DNA from: JAILLW01 sp045640905
Lineage (GTDB): Bacteria; Bacillota; Clostridia; Lachnospirales; Lachnospiraceae
Assembly: GCA_045640905.1 (NCBI GenBank)
Contig: JAZUFW010000012.1
Coordinates: 1 to 47,100, forward strand
DNA: 47,100 nt
Direction of reading: 5' to 3'
The position numbers and the translations under genes were made by a program. Shown here piece after piece: positions 32,732-42,863 of the stretch. The notes below the pieces were generated by a model. It had not been told where the DNA came from. It ran no database searches and saw only the letters and a program-made list of their open reading frames with translations. How positions within the stretch are numbered: the stretch's first letter is position 1; every line of letters starts with the position of its first letter.

Positions 32732-35638
32732 TTGAATAATACAAATTATGAAATAATTGAAAAACGCTTTATAAAAGACCTCAATTCGGAAGGTCTTATT
32801 TTACATCATAAAAAGACCGGTGCTGTTGTCACATTGCTTTTGAATGATGATGAAAACAAAGTATTTTATATAGGATTTAAGACTCCGCCCAAGGACTCTA
32901 CGGGAGTTGCTCACATACTTGAACATTCTGTTTTGTGCGGTTCTTCGAAGTATCCCGTAAAGGATCCTTTTATCGAATTGGCGAAGGGATCTTTGAATAC
33001 GTTTTTAAATGCCATGACATATCCCGATAAAACAGTATATCCTGTGGCCAGCTGCAATGATGCGGATTTTAAAAACCTGGTTGATGTATATTTGGATGCT
33101 GTATTTTATCCTAACATTTATAAAGAAGAAAAGATTTTTAAGCAGGAGGGCTGGCATTACGAAATAGACGAAACTCTGTCAAATCTTTCGGTTAACGGTG
33201 TTGTTTATAACGAAATGAAGGGTGTGTATTCGTCACCTGATGATGTTGTTGAAACATATGTTATGCAGAGCCTGTATCCCGACACCACTTACGGACTTGA
33301 ATCGGGCGGAGATCCCGAAGTAATTCCTACGTTAACATACGAAGACTTTTTGGCTTTCCACGGAAAATATTATCATCCTTCCAACAGCTTCATTTACCTG
33401 TACGGTAACATGGATGCAGAGGAATATCTGGATTACCTTGACAAAGAATACTTGTCCAAATTTGATAAGGAAGAAGTTTTGTCCGATGTCAAGTTACAGC
33501 AGGCGTTCGATGAAAAGAAGTGCCTTGAAATGGAATATGCGGTTTTGGAAGATGCCGAAGATGAAGGTACATATTTAACCTACAATATTTCGCTTGGAAC
33601 AAGTCTTGATAAGAATTTGTATATTGCACTTGATGTTTTGGATTATGTCCTTATTTCGGCACCGGGAGCAATGATAAAGCAGGCACTTTTGGATGAAGGA
33701 ATCGGAGATGATGTTTATTCATCTGTTGAAGGCGGAATATATCAGCCATTCTTTTCAATAATTGCAAAAGGTGCCACATATGAAGACTACGACAAATTTG
33801 TTGCGATTATCGAACGCAAGCTCAAAGAAGCCTTTGAGGGATTGCCGAAAAAGAGCTTAAAAGCTGCAATCAATACTTTTGAGTTTAAGTATCGTGAAGC
33901 TGATTTCGGTTCATATCCGAAGGGACTGATGCTGGGCTTAAATGCTTTGGACAGCTGGCTTTATGATAAATCCAAGCCGTTCCTGCATATTGAAGCAAAT
34001 GATACATACGCATATTTAAAGAGTGTTGTTGATGAAGGATATTTTGAAAAACTGATTGAAAAATACTTTATCGAGAACAATCACAAGACTATCATCAGAT
34101 TTTCTCCCAAGAAAGGGCTTACGAAGATTAAGGATGACGCCTTAAAAGAAAGACTGGAAACAATCAGAAAATCAATGTCCGGTGATGAACTTAAAAAAGT
34201 TTATTCCGATATGGAAGAACTGAAAGCATATCAGAGTGAACCCAGTAAAAAAGAAGACCTTGAGAAAATACCGCTTCTTAAGCATGAGGATTTAAAGAAA
34301 GAAGCTGTCAAACCCGTTAATGAGATTATTGATGTTAACGGCACGACGTGCCTTTATCATGATATTTTTACGAACGGAATATCGTATTTGCGTTTGCTGT
34401 TCAATATTAATGATGTACCGGCTGATTTGCTGGGATATGTCGGCTTGTTGAAGGGCGTATTGACGGTTGTTGATACCGAAAATTATTCTTATGTCGATTT
34501 ATTTGACGAGATTAATACATCAACGGGCGGAATAGCGGTATCTTCGAACTGTTTTGTTGATTATTCATCAAAGGAGGATACACTTAATAATTTCTTTGAA
34601 GTAAAGTGTAAATACCTCTACGCGAATGCAGCCGATGCAATGAAACTGATTCGCGAAATAATCGTTCATACCAAGTATACGGATACCAAGAGGTTAAAGG
34701 AAATAATAAACGAACTCAAAATGAGAATGCAGTCATCCATGGTGAGTTCTGGACATGTGGTGGCGGCCTGCAGAGGCTTGTCGTATTCTGTTAAATCGGC
34801 ATTCTTGAATGAGCAGATTAACGGAGTCGATTTTTATAAGTTTATTGTCAATCTTTCCGATAATTTCGAAGCCCAAAAAGCCGAGATTGTTGAAAAACTG
34901 ACACTTTTGTCACATATAATTTTCAGAAAAGAAAACTTGATCGTTGATTTGACATCCGAAAAGGTTGCTCTTGATGATGTGATGTCATTTACGAAAGACA
35001 TTAAGGATGACCTTTTTGAAGACGGATATGAAAAGAAACCGGTCTCATATAACTTTGAAAAGAAGAACGAAGGATTTATTACGGCGGGTGCTGTCCAGTA
35101 TGTTGCCCGATGCGGTAATTTTGTTACAAAGGGATTACCTTATACAGGTGCGTTGAGAGTTCTTAAGGTGATGATGGGATACGATTATCTGTGGAATAAT
35201 ATAAGAGTCTTGGGTGGCGCATACGGATGCATGAGTTCCTTTAACAGACACGGGGATGCTTACTTTGTTTCCTACAGAGATCCCAATTTAAAGAATACCG
35301 TTGAAGTATATGAACGTGCAGCCGAGTATATAAAAAACGTGCCTCTTGATGATAGAAATGTTCTGCAATTCATTATCGGAGCCTTGTCTGAGCTTGATGT
35401 TCCGATGACGCCGCAGACCAAGGGCGGATATTCCCTGACCACATTTTTGACGGGAATTACTTTTGATGACATTCAAAGGGACAGAGATGAACTGCTTAAT
35501 GTAGATGCAGATATTCTGCATGGATTGTCGAGATACATTGAAGCCTTTATGTCTGACGACATTATTTGCGTTGTGGGCAGTCAGGATGCAGTTAATGATA
35601 ATAAAGAAATGTTTAAAACCACGGAAAAAATAATTTGA
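32732..35638 (+). CDS. M16C family zinc metalloprotease (presequence protease-like)
   Basis: This 968-residue protein matches the full-length M16C (insulinase/PreP/Cym1) type. The inverted zinc motif HILEH is at residues 61-65 and the distal Glu lies in VVYNEMKG about 75-85 residues on. The second half repeats the fold without the motif, as usual. It has no signal peptide, so it degrades peptides in the cytosol. The only start in frame after the upstream stop codon is TTG at 32732, with a poor ribosome binding site, which suggests coupling to the small gene before it. Its stop overlaps the era ATG. Confidence 0.92.
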   Translation: MNNTNYEIIEKRFIKDLNSEGLILHHKKTGAVVTLLLNDDENKVFYIGFKTPPKDSTGVAHILEHSVLCGSSKYPVKDPFIELAKGSLNTFLNAMTYPDKTVYPVASCNDADFKNLVDVYLDAVFYPNIYKEEKIFKQEGWHYEIDETLSNLSVNGVVYNEMKGVYSSPDDVVETYVMQSLYPDTTYGLESGGDPEVIPTLTYEDFLAFHGKYYHPSNSFIYLYGNMDAEEYLDYLDKEYLSKFDKEEVLSDVKLQQAFDEKKCLEMEYAVLEDAEDEGTYLTYNISLGTSLDKNLYIALDVLDYVLISAPGAMIKQALLDEGIGDDVYSSVEGGIYQPFFSIIAKGATYEDYDKFVAIIERKLKEAFEGLPKKSLKAAINTFEFKYREADFGSYPKGLMLGLNALDSWLYDKSKPFLHIEANDTYAYLKSVVDEGYFEKLIEKYFIENNHKTIIRFSPKKGLTKIKDDALKERLETIRKSMSGDELKKVYSDMEELKAYQSEPSKKEDLEKIPLLKHEDLKKEAVKPVNEIIDVNGTTCLYHDIFTNGISYLRLLFNINDVPADLLGYVGLLKGVLTVVDTENYSYVDLFDEINTSTGGIAVSSNCFVDYSSKEDTLNNFFEVKCKYLYANAADAMKLIREIIVHTKYTDTKRLKEIINELKMRMQSSMVSSGHVVAACRGLSYSVKSAFLNEQINGVDFYKFIVNLSDNFEAQKAEIVEKLTLLSHIIFRKENLIVDLTSEKVALDDVMSFTKDIKDDLFEDGYEKKPVSYNFEKKNEGFITAGAVQYVARCGNFVTKGLPYTGALRVLKVMMGYDYLWNNIRVLGGAYGCMSSFNRHGDAYFVSYRDPNLKNTVEVYERAAEYIKNVPLDDRNVLQFIIGALSELDVPMTPQTKGGYSLTTFLTGITFDDIQRDRDELLNVDADILHGLSRYIEAFMSDDIICVVGSQDAVNDNKEMFKTTEKII

Positions 35639-36543
35639 TGAATAAAGATTTTAAATCAGGCTTTGTTGCGATAATAGGGAGACCGAATGTCGGAAAATCT
35701 ACACTGATGAATTCCATCATCGGACAGAAGATTGCGATAACTTCCAACAAGCCGCAGACGACCAGAAACAGAATACAGACGGTTTATACCACGGATTCGG
35801 AGCAGATTATTTTTGTAGATACTCCGGGGATACACAAAGCCAAAAACAGACTTGGCGATTATATGGTGAATACGGCCAAGCAGGCACAGAAGAATGTTGA
35901 TGTTATCCTGTTTTTGGTTGAACCGACAAACTATATCGGTGCCGGAGAGCATGCCATTATAGAAGATCTTAAAAAATCCAAGATTCCCGTTATTTTGGTT
36001 ATTAATAAAATTGATACGGTTAAAAAGGATGAACTCTTTGAATTCATAAAGAACTATACCAATGAAATGGATTTTGCCGAAGTTGTTCCGGTATCAGCGC
36101 TTAAAAAGGACAATATTGAAGAGCTCATAAAATGTATAGTCAAATATCTGCCGTACGGCGACATGTATTTTGATGAAGATACGGTGACAGATCAACCGAT
36201 TAAGCAAATCTGCGCCGAACTGATTCGAGAAAAGGCGCTTAAGTGCCTGGATGAAGAGATTCCGCACGGAATAGCGGTAACCATTGAAAGAATGGATTTT
36301 AAGAGAAACATCGTGGATATCGATGCGACTATTATCTGCGAAAAAGATTCGCATAAAGGCATCATTATAGGTAAAGGCGGCTCGATGCTCAAGAAAATAG
36401 GTTCGGCCGCAAGATACGAAATTGAAGATTTAATCGAACAGCAGGCCAATCTGAAGTTGTGGGTAAAAATCAAATCCAATTGGCGCGATTCCGATATTTT
36501 GATTAAGAATTACGGATACGATCCAAAGGATAACAGAGAATAA
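35638..36543 (+). CDS. era: GTPase Era
   Basis: Era is a GTPase that binds 16S rRNA near its 3' end and assists 30S maturation. It has about 301 residues. G1 is GRPNVGKS, G3 is DTPGIH and G4 is NKID. The C-terminal KH domain has GIIIGKGGSMLKKIG. The start is the ATG at 35638, whose A is the last base of the upstream TGA stop; an in-frame TTG one codon earlier is less likely. recO follows after 2 bases, as is common. Confidence 0.97.
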   Translation: MNKDFKSGFVAIIGRPNVGKSTLMNSIIGQKIAITSNKPQTTRNRIQTVYTTDSEQIIFVDTPGIHKAKNRLGDYMVNTAKQAQKNVDVILFLVEPTNYIGAGEHAIIEDLKKSKIPVILVINKIDTVKKDELFEFIKNYTNEMDFAEVVPVSALKKDNIEELIKCIVKYLPYGDMYFDEDTVTDQPIKQICAELIREKALKCLDEEIPHGIAVTIERMDFKRNIVDIDATIICEKDSHKGIIIGKGGSMLKKIGSAARYEIEDLIEQQANLKLWVKIKSNWRDSDILIKNYGYDPKDNRE

Positions 36544-36545
36544 AT

Positions 36546-37193
36546 ATGCAGGATCTGATTGTTGTAACCGGAATTGTATTAAAGTGCGAAAACATAGGCG
36601 AGTTTGACAGGAGAATAGTACTCCTTACCAAGGAAAGAGGTAAAATATCCGCCTTTGCGAAAGGTGCAAGACGTGTCGGAAGCAAGTTTTTGGCTTCGAC
36701 CAATCCGTTCAGTTTCGGAGAATTCAGATTATATGAAGGCAGAACTTCGTACTCGGTTAATGATGCGATTATTTCCGAGTACTTTGAAGGCTTTCGGGAC
36801 GATTACGAAAAAGCCTGTTACGGAATGCTTTTTCTGGAACTGTCCGATTATTACACGGTTGAAAATTCCGATGAAACAAAGATGCTTAATCTGCTGTATG
36901 TATCCTTAAAAGCACTATTTCATGAAAAATTTTCGCAAAGTTTTGTCAAAGACGTTTTTTTCATTAAGGCTGTGTGTGTAAACGGAGAATTTCAAGGAAT
37001 TCCCGATAATAAAAAATATGATGAGTCTACCGTTTATGCCGTAAATTATATTGTAAACACACCGCTTAATAAACTTTATACATTTACGGTATCGGACAAA
37101 GTTAAGTCGGAACTTGATGAAATTGCGTCAATCTGCTACGAAAAATACATAGACAGACCGTTAAAGAGCATGGAGTTTTTGGATAATTTATAA
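36546..37193 (+). CDS. recO: DNA repair protein RecO
   Basis: RecO works with RecF/RecR to load RecA on SSB-coated DNA. This is a short version (215 residues; about 240-260 is usual). The N-terminal OB fold is clear (VVTGIVLKCENIGEFDRRIVLLTKERGKI, then AKGARRVGSKF). The helical C-terminal part lacks the four zinc-binding cysteines found in many Firmicute and Deinococcus RecO proteins. The era-recO order supports the call. Confidence 0.88.
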   Translation: MQDLIVVTGIVLKCENIGEFDRRIVLLTKERGKISAFAKGARRVGSKFLASTNPFSFGEFRLYEGRTSYSVNDAIISEYFEGFRDDYEKACYGMLFLELSDYYTVENSDETKMLNLLYVSLKALFHEKFSQSFVKDVFFIKAVCVNGEFQGIPDNKKYDESTVYAVNYIVNTPLNKLYTFTVSDKVKSELDEIASICYEKYIDRPLKSMEFLDNL

Positions 37194-37208
37194 GTTGAAA
37201 AGAAAAAG

Positions 37209-37826
37209 ATGCTCATATATAATAAAAAAGTTATGAAAAAATCTATCATTTTATGTGTATCCATGCTGTGTTCAATCCTCTTAATCGGATGTGGGAGCGA
37301 AGCGGCAAAGGATCCGAATACCAACTTAATAATAAAGAAGGACGGCTCCGTAGTTTCGACAATTCATGAGTCATTCGAAGAAAGTTATTACAGCATCGAT
37401 GAACTGAAAGCCGAAATAGACAGCGAGGTTAAGGAATACAATTCATTAAAGAGCGGAGCGATTAACGTCGAAAGCGTGGAATTGAACGAAAAGACGGTTA
37501 CGGCCGTGCTGGATTATTCTTCGTTTGAAGATTATGCATCATTTAATGATGAAGCACTGTTTGCCGGCTCGTCTCAGGAAGCGATATTAAAGGGATTTCC
37601 GCTGGATGTAATATTGACGGACGTTAATAACCCGACGGTTACCATTGCGGAAGCGGATATAAAGGCCATGACAAACGAAAAACTGCTTATTGCGGATATT
37701 TCGGATAATATTTATCTGCCGGGAAAGATTTTGTACATATCCGATAATGCACAGATTAATCCCGAAACCAAGTGTGTAACACGTAAACAGGAAAGTACTG
37801 CAGCGATATACGTTGTATATAAATAA
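37209..37826 (+). CDS. Putative lipoprotein of unknown function
   Basis: This protein has 205 residues with an N-terminal signal (KKSIILCVSMLCSILLIGCGS) containing a lipobox that ends at Cys28, so it is probably anchored to the outer face of the membrane. The rest is acidic, with no recognised domain. The start may be 37209 or the ATG at 37233 (MKKSIILC), the more typical lipoprotein N-terminus; neither has a strong ribosome binding site. It sits between recO and glyQS. Confidence 0.8.
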   Translation: MLIYNKKVMKKSIILCVSMLCSILLIGCGSEAAKDPNTNLIIKKDGSVVSTIHESFEESYYSIDELKAEIDSEVKEYNSLKSGAINVESVELNEKTVTAVLDYSSFEDYASFNDEALFAGSSQEAILKGFPLDVILTDVNNPTVTIAEADIKAMTNEKLLIADISDNIYLPGKILYISDNAQINPETKCVTRKQESTAAIYVVYK

Positions 37827-37839
37827 AGGAGAATTCATT

Positions 37840-39237
37840 ATGGAAAAGACAATGGAAAAAATAGTTGCATTAGCCAAAGCACGCGGATTTGTATATCCGG
37901 GCAGTGAAATATACGGCGGATTGGCCAATACCTGGGATTACGGAAATCTCGGTGTTGAGTTAAAGAACAATGTTAAAAAGGCTTGGTGGCAGAAGTTCGT
38001 TCAGGAAAATCCTTACAACGTAGGTGTCGACTGTGCCATTTTGATGAATCCTCAGACTTGGGTTGCTTCAGGTCATTTGGGCGGCTTTTCAGATCCTTTG
38101 ATGGATTGTAAAGAATGCCACGAAAGATTCAGAGCAGACAAATTAATCGAAGACTTTGCACAGGAGAACGGAATTACTCTTTCAAAGCCTATTGATGCTT
38201 TTTCACAGGAAGAGATGAAGCAGTTTGTTGAAGATCACAATATTCCCTGTCCTTCCTGCGGCAAGCATAACTTTACCGATATCAGACAGTTTAACCTGAT
38301 GTTTAAGACATTCCAGGGCGTTACGGAGGATGCTAAAAATACAGTATATCTTCGTCCGGAAACAGCACAGGGTATTTTTGTTAACTCCAAAAATGTTCAG
38401 CGTACTTCCAGAAAGAAGATTCCTTTCGGTATCGGCCAGATAGGTAAGTCTTTCAGAAACGAGATTACACCCGGTAACTTCACATTCAGAACCCGTGAAT
38501 TCGAACAGATGGAACTTGAGTTCTTCTGCGAACCCGGAACAGATATGGAATGGTTCCAGTATTGGAGAGGCTTCTGCCGTGATTGGCTGCTTTCTCTCGG
38601 AATCAAGGAAGATGAGATGAGACTTCGTGATCATGATCCCGAAGAATTGTGCTTCTATTCAAAGGGAACTACCGATATTGTGTTCTTATTCCCGTTCGGT
38701 TGGGGCGAGCTTTGGGGTATCGCCGACAGAACAGATTATGACCTTACACAGCATCAGAACGTATCCGGTGAGGATATGAGCTATTTCGATGATACAACAT
38801 CGGAAAGATATGTTCCGTATGTTGTTGAGCCTTCTTTGGGAGCTGACAGAGTTGTTTTGGCATTCCTTTGCGCAGCATATGATGAAGAAAACCTCGGAAC
38901 CGAAGAAGCTCCTGATATGAGAACCGTATTAAGATTCCATCCTGCTTTGGCACCTGTTAAAATCGGTATTCTTCCTTTGTCAAAGAAGTTGAACGAAGGT
39001 GCTGAAAAGGTATATGAGCAGTTATCCAAGAAGTATAATTGTGAATTTGATGACAGAGGTAATATCGGTAAGAGATATCGCCGTCAGGACGAAATCGGAA
39101 CACCGTTCTGTATTACATATGATTTCGATTCCGAAACTGATAACTGTGTAACAGTCAGATTCCGTGATTCAATGGAACAGGAAAGAGTAGCAATTAAGGA
39201 CCTTGATACATATTTCGCAGATAAGTTTACATTCTAA
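37840..39237 (+). CDS. glyQS: Glycyl-tRNA synthetase (single-chain, alpha2 type)
   Basis: This class II synthetase charges tRNA-Gly. It has 465 residues, which fits the homodimeric bacterial/eukaryotic-like form rather than the separate alpha and beta subunits. Visible features: CPSCGKHNFTD and the CKECHERF zinc-type region, motif 2 (FRNEITPGNFTFRTREFEQMELEFF), and motif 3 (VEPSLGADRVVLAFL). The start at 37840 follows AAAGGAG; the in-frame ATG at 37813 lies inside the lipoprotein gene. No T-box leader is possible in the short gap. Confidence 0.97.
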   Translation: MEKTMEKIVALAKARGFVYPGSEIYGGLANTWDYGNLGVELKNNVKKAWWQKFVQENPYNVGVDCAILMNPQTWVASGHLGGFSDPLMDCKECHERFRADKLIEDFAQENGITLSKPIDAFSQEEMKQFVEDHNIPCPSCGKHNFTDIRQFNLMFKTFQGVTEDAKNTVYLRPETAQGIFVNSKNVQRTSRKKIPFGIGQIGKSFRNEITPGNFTFRTREFEQMELEFFCEPGTDMEWFQYWRGFCRDWLLSLGIKEDEMRLRDHDPEELCFYSKGTTDIVFLFPFGWGELWGIADRTDYDLTQHQNVSGEDMSYFDDTTSERYVPYVVEPSLGADRVVLAFLCAAYDEENLGTEEAPDMRTVLRFHPALAPVKIGILPLSKKLNEGAEKVYEQLSKKYNCEFDDRGNIGKRYRRQDEIGTPFCITYDFDSETDNCVTVRFRDSMEQERVAIKDLDTYFADKFTF

Positions 39238-39288
39238 ATTTGATGTTTATTTTCATCCGCGTATTCGATAGAAGTGAGAGGAAAAATA

Positions 39289-41937
39289 ATGACACAATTT
39301 ACTTCAAAAGAATTAAGAAAGAAATGGATAGAGTTCTATGTGGCTCGCGGCCACGTTGACTGTGGAGCGGTTTCGCTTGTATCTGACGGCTCTACCGGAG
39401 CTATGTTCAATGTTGCCGGAATGCAGCCTATTATGCCGTATCTTTTGGGTAAGAAACATCCTATGGGAACAAGACTTTGCAACGTTCAGGGGTGTGTTCG
39501 TACCAATGATATTGACGGAATTGGCGACAAGAGCCACCTTAGCTTCTTTGAGATGATGGGCTCGTGGTCTTTAGGCGACTATTTCAAAAAGGAAAGATGT
39601 CAGTGGAGTTATGAACTTTTGACACAGGTTTTTGAGTTTGATCGCGATCATTTGGCTGCAACTGTATTCGAGGGAGATGAAAATGCTCCTCGTGATGAAG
39701 AAGGTGCCAAGTACCGTATAGAGTCAGGATTTAAGCCGGAGAATGTATTTTATCTTCCTGCCGAGGATAACTGGTGGGGACTTGAATATGGTCCTTGCGG
39801 TCCCGACTCGGAGATGTTCTATGTTTCCGATAAGGCTCCTTGCGGACCTAATTGCAGACCGGGATGTCACTGCGGAAAATATACCGAAATCGGTAATGAT
39901 GTATTTATGCAATATGAAAAGCATCAGGATGGTCATTTAACCCCTCTTGAGAAGAAGAATGTTGATACAGGTTGGGGACTTGAAAGAAACCTCGCATTCT
40001 TAAACGGAATTGACGATGTGTACAAGACTGACCTTTTTGCCCCCATTATTGCTTGTATTGAAGAATTATCCGGAATTAAGTATGAGGCAGATGAAAAATC
40101 TACCAAATCTATGAGAATTATTGCAGATCACCTTCGTACTGCAGTTATGCTTATCGGTGATGAGGCTAAATTGCTTCCTTCTAACGTCGGTGCAGGATAT
40201 GTATTAAGAAGACTGATTCGTCGTGCTGTCAGACACGGCCGTTCATTATCATTAAAGACTCAGGATTATAAGAAGATTGCTTCAATATTTATTGATGATA
40301 TTTATAACGAAGCATATCCGCTTCTTCCTCAGAATAAAGAGTTTATTCTTTCGGAACTTGAAAAAGAAATCGAGAAGTTCGAAGAAACTATCGAAAAGGG
40401 ATTGAAGGAATTTAAGAAGATTCTGGTTGCCAAGAAGGAAGAAGGCGCAGATACCATTGATGGTAAGGCCGCTTTCAGACTTTACAGCACATTCGGTTTC
40501 CCTCTTGAACTTACGGTTGAGATGGCTGAAGAAGAAGGCCTGAAGGTCGATGAAGAAGGATACTTAAAGAGCGTAGAAGATGATAAGAGATTATCCCAGG
40601 AAAATGCAAACTTCTCTCAGAAGTCAAGCAGTTCTGTGTTTGATGACCTTGATGAAAAAATAGTTACCGAATATGTCGGATATGAAAAACTTTCTTGTGA
40701 AGCAACTATAGTAGCCATTTCGAATGGTGAGAAGATGGTTGATTCACTGGGAAAGGGCGAAAAGGGTGTTGTTGTTACTGATGTTACATCGTTCTATGCA
40801 ACCATGGGTGGTCAGAAGGGTGATGTTGGTTCTATCAACCTTGAATCCGAAAAGGCATTCCTTGTTGATGAAGCCGTGAAGATTCCGGGTGGACGTGTGG
40901 GTCACGTCGGCGTTGCTGAAAATAATATTAAAGTAGGCGACAAGGTTACCATGAATGTATGTCCGACTGCTCATGCCGCAACCTGCAAAAACCATACAGC
41001 AACACATCTTCTTCAGGCAGCTTTGCAGGAAGTGCTTGGAAAAGACGTTCATCAGCAGGGTTCATATCAGGATACCGAAAGAACCAGATTTGACTTTAGC
41101 TATGGTCAGGCTATGAGTTCCGATCAGTTAAAGAAGGTTGAAGATATCGTAAACAACAAGATTGCAGAGAATCTGAGTGTGATAACCGATGTTATGAGCA
41201 TTGATGAGGCAAAGAAAACCGGTGCCATGGCACTGTTCGGAGAAAAGTATGGTGACAGCGTAAGAGTTGTTTCTATAGGTGATTTCTCTAAAGAACTTTG
41301 TGGTGGTACACATGTTGCTCAGACAGGAATGATTCAGAACTTTAAGATTCTTTCCGAATCCGGCGTTGCTGCAGGCGTCAGACGTATAGAAGCAATCACC
41401 GGAAGCAATGTTGTTAAATACTATAACAATATCGAAAACGATTTAAACGAAGCTGCTTCAATCGTAAAAACTACACCTGCTTTACTTAATGAAAAATTAA
41501 GAAGCATGATGAAAGAAATTAAGGAATTGAATTCAGAACTTGAAGCAATGAAGGCAAAGGCTGCAAAAGAAGCTTTGGGTGATGTACTTGATAACGTAGT
41601 CGAAATTAAGGGCGTTAAATTCCTGGCTGTTAAATTGAGCGGTGTTGACATGAACGGACTTCGTGATCTGGGAGATCAGTTAAAGACCAAGATTGGTGAA
41701 GGCGTTGTTCTATTGATTTCCGATGTGGATTCAAAGGTAAATATGGTAGCCATGGCTACTGATGAAGCCGTAACGAAGGGCGCTCATGCCGGAAATCTGA
41801 TTAAGGGTATTGCTTCATTGGTAGGCGGAGGCGGTGGCGGTAAGCCCAATATGGCTCAGGCCGGAGGAAAGAACCCCGAAGGTATTGATAATGCTTTGAC
41901 CGAAGCTTCAAAGGTTTTGGAATCGCAGATAGGATAG
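39289..41937 (+). CDS. alaS: Alanyl-tRNA synthetase
   Basis: This 882-residue class II enzyme charges tRNA-Ala. The N-terminal catalytic domain has KKWIEFYVARGH and the class II motifs. The editing domain has HTATHLLQAAL and CGGTH (zinc binding). The C-terminal C-Ala domain ends with the glycine-rich GGGGGGKPNMAQAGG. The start at 39289 is preceded by GAGAGG; an in-frame GTG at 39274 is less likely. In RqcH-type quality control, charged tRNA-Ala is the tail substrate, so alaS and rqcH in one window are functionally related, though they are far apart. Confidence 0.98.
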   Translation: MTQFTSKELRKKWIEFYVARGHVDCGAVSLVSDGSTGAMFNVAGMQPIMPYLLGKKHPMGTRLCNVQGCVRTNDIDGIGDKSHLSFFEMMGSWSLGDYFKKERCQWSYELLTQVFEFDRDHLAATVFEGDENAPRDEEGAKYRIESGFKPENVFYLPAEDNWWGLEYGPCGPDSEMFYVSDKAPCGPNCRPGCHCGKYTEIGNDVFMQYEKHQDGHLTPLEKKNVDTGWGLERNLAFLNGIDDVYKTDLFAPIIACIEELSGIKYEADEKSTKSMRIIADHLRTAVMLIGDEAKLLPSNVGAGYVLRRLIRRAVRHGRSLSLKTQDYKKIASIFIDDIYNEAYPLLPQNKEFILSELEKEIEKFEETIEKGLKEFKKILVAKKEEGADTIDGKAAFRLYSTFGFPLELTVEMAEEEGLKVDEEGYLKSVEDDKRLSQENANFSQKSSSSVFDDLDEKIVTEYVGYEKLSCEATIVAISNGEKMVDSLGKGEKGVVVTDVTSFYATMGGQKGDVGSINLESEKAFLVDEAVKIPGGRVGHVGVAENNIKVGDKVTMNVCPTAHAATCKNHTATHLLQAALQEVLGKDVHQQGSYQDTERTRFDFSYGQAMSSDQLKKVEDIVNNKIAENLSVITDVMSIDEAKKTGAMALFGEKYGDSVRVVSIGDFSKELCGGTHVAQTGMIQNFKILSESGVAAGVRRIEAITGSNVVKYYNNIENDLNEAASIVKTTPALLNEKLRSMMKEIKELNSELEAMKAKAAKEALGDVLDNVVEIKGVKFLAVKLSGVDMNGLRDLGDQLKTKIGEGVVLLISDVDSKVNMVAMATDEAVTKGAHAGNLIKGIASLVGGGGGGKPNMAQAGGKNPEGIDNALTEASKVLESQIG

Positions 41938-41950
41938 GATTATTCGTATT

Positions 41951-42859
41951 ATGTTTTGCCCACACTGCGGAAATGAGATAAAAGTCTCGAAAAAATCAAA
42001 TACCGGTCTGATTATTGCTTTGGTGTTGGAAAGTGTTTTACTTTTGGCGGCTATAGCCTGCATAGTAACTATTGTCCTGGTAAATAAGAATAATAGTAAT
42101 GAAACGGATTCAAAAAGTTATGCCGAAAGCGAATATACAAAAGAAACAGCAGAAGATGAAGAAAAAGAAAGCGAACCTGCGGAAGAAAGAGACATTGAAG
42201 AAGAAAGCACTTCTTCAAAAGAGACTGAAGCGGTTGTGGAAGAAACTGGAGAATCGGTTTCTGATAATGACGTTCTTTATCCTGTTGATCCTTCAAACAG
42301 CTGCTCGTTTACTCAGGAACAGATAACGGATTACACAAAATGGAATCATTATTCATTTGATTTGGGTGAGTATGATTTTTACGTTCCCAATTCGTTGTTT
42401 AATCAAAGCACTATATACCAGGATCCCGAAGACGGGGTGTACGGCACCATAGTTAAAGAATCGCATTTCCTGGCCGAGGACGGTACGTTTTTGAACTTCA
42501 TGGTAACGGAACGTCATAACGGCATTACGGTTCCCGAAGAAACAGAGATAGTATGTAACCAGGAAAAGAGCTATATGGTTAATCCGACGGTTGATTCTTA
42601 TTTGTGTTCGGATGAACAAAGCCGCATTATAGTAACAGGGTATACGGATATTTCCGAAGAAGTAATTTTCTATTCTTTGGCGAAAATAGATGCCGAATAT
42701 ATTTATCAGATGAAGATATACTATAAGCAGAGGGAATCTGACGATGATGAATTGAGAAAGGCATATTACGAAGAGTGTCTTTACAGAATGTGTGCTTTTT
42801 CCGGAGCCACGGAAGAACCCCGTTCTTTTGAAGATTTTAAAAACGATTATACATTTTAG
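41951..42859 (+). CDS. Membrane protein with zinc-binding N-terminus
   Basis: This 302-residue protein starts MFCPHCGNE, half of a zinc ribbon with only one CxxC pair, then has a transmembrane helix (about 18-45), a Glu/Lys/Ser-rich linker (about 46-100) and an extracellular domain (about 115-302). The layout matches the protein at 18768-20048, but the outer domains do not look alike. It begins 13 bases after alaS and its stop is 4 bases before the GH25 lipoprotein gene. Function is unknown. Confidence 0.82.
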   Translation: MFCPHCGNEIKVSKKSNTGLIIALVLESVLLLAAIACIVTIVLVNKNNSNETDSKSYAESEYTKETAEDEEKESEPAEERDIEEESTSSKETEAVVEETGESVSDNDVLYPVDPSNSCSFTQEQITDYTKWNHYSFDLGEYDFYVPNSLFNQSTIYQDPEDGVYGTIVKESHFLAEDGTFLNFMVTERHNGITVPEETEIVCNQEKSYMVNPTVDSYLCSDEQSRIIVTGYTDISEEVIFYSLAKIDAEYIYQMKIYYKQRESDDDELRKAYYEECLYRMCAFSGATEEPRSFEDFKNDYTF

Positions 42860-42863
42860 TAGA

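Noticed and set aside
37826..39289. T-box riboswitch before glyQS or alaS
   Set aside because: The gaps are only 13 and 51 bases, too short for a T-box, and no TGGNACC-type core is visible.
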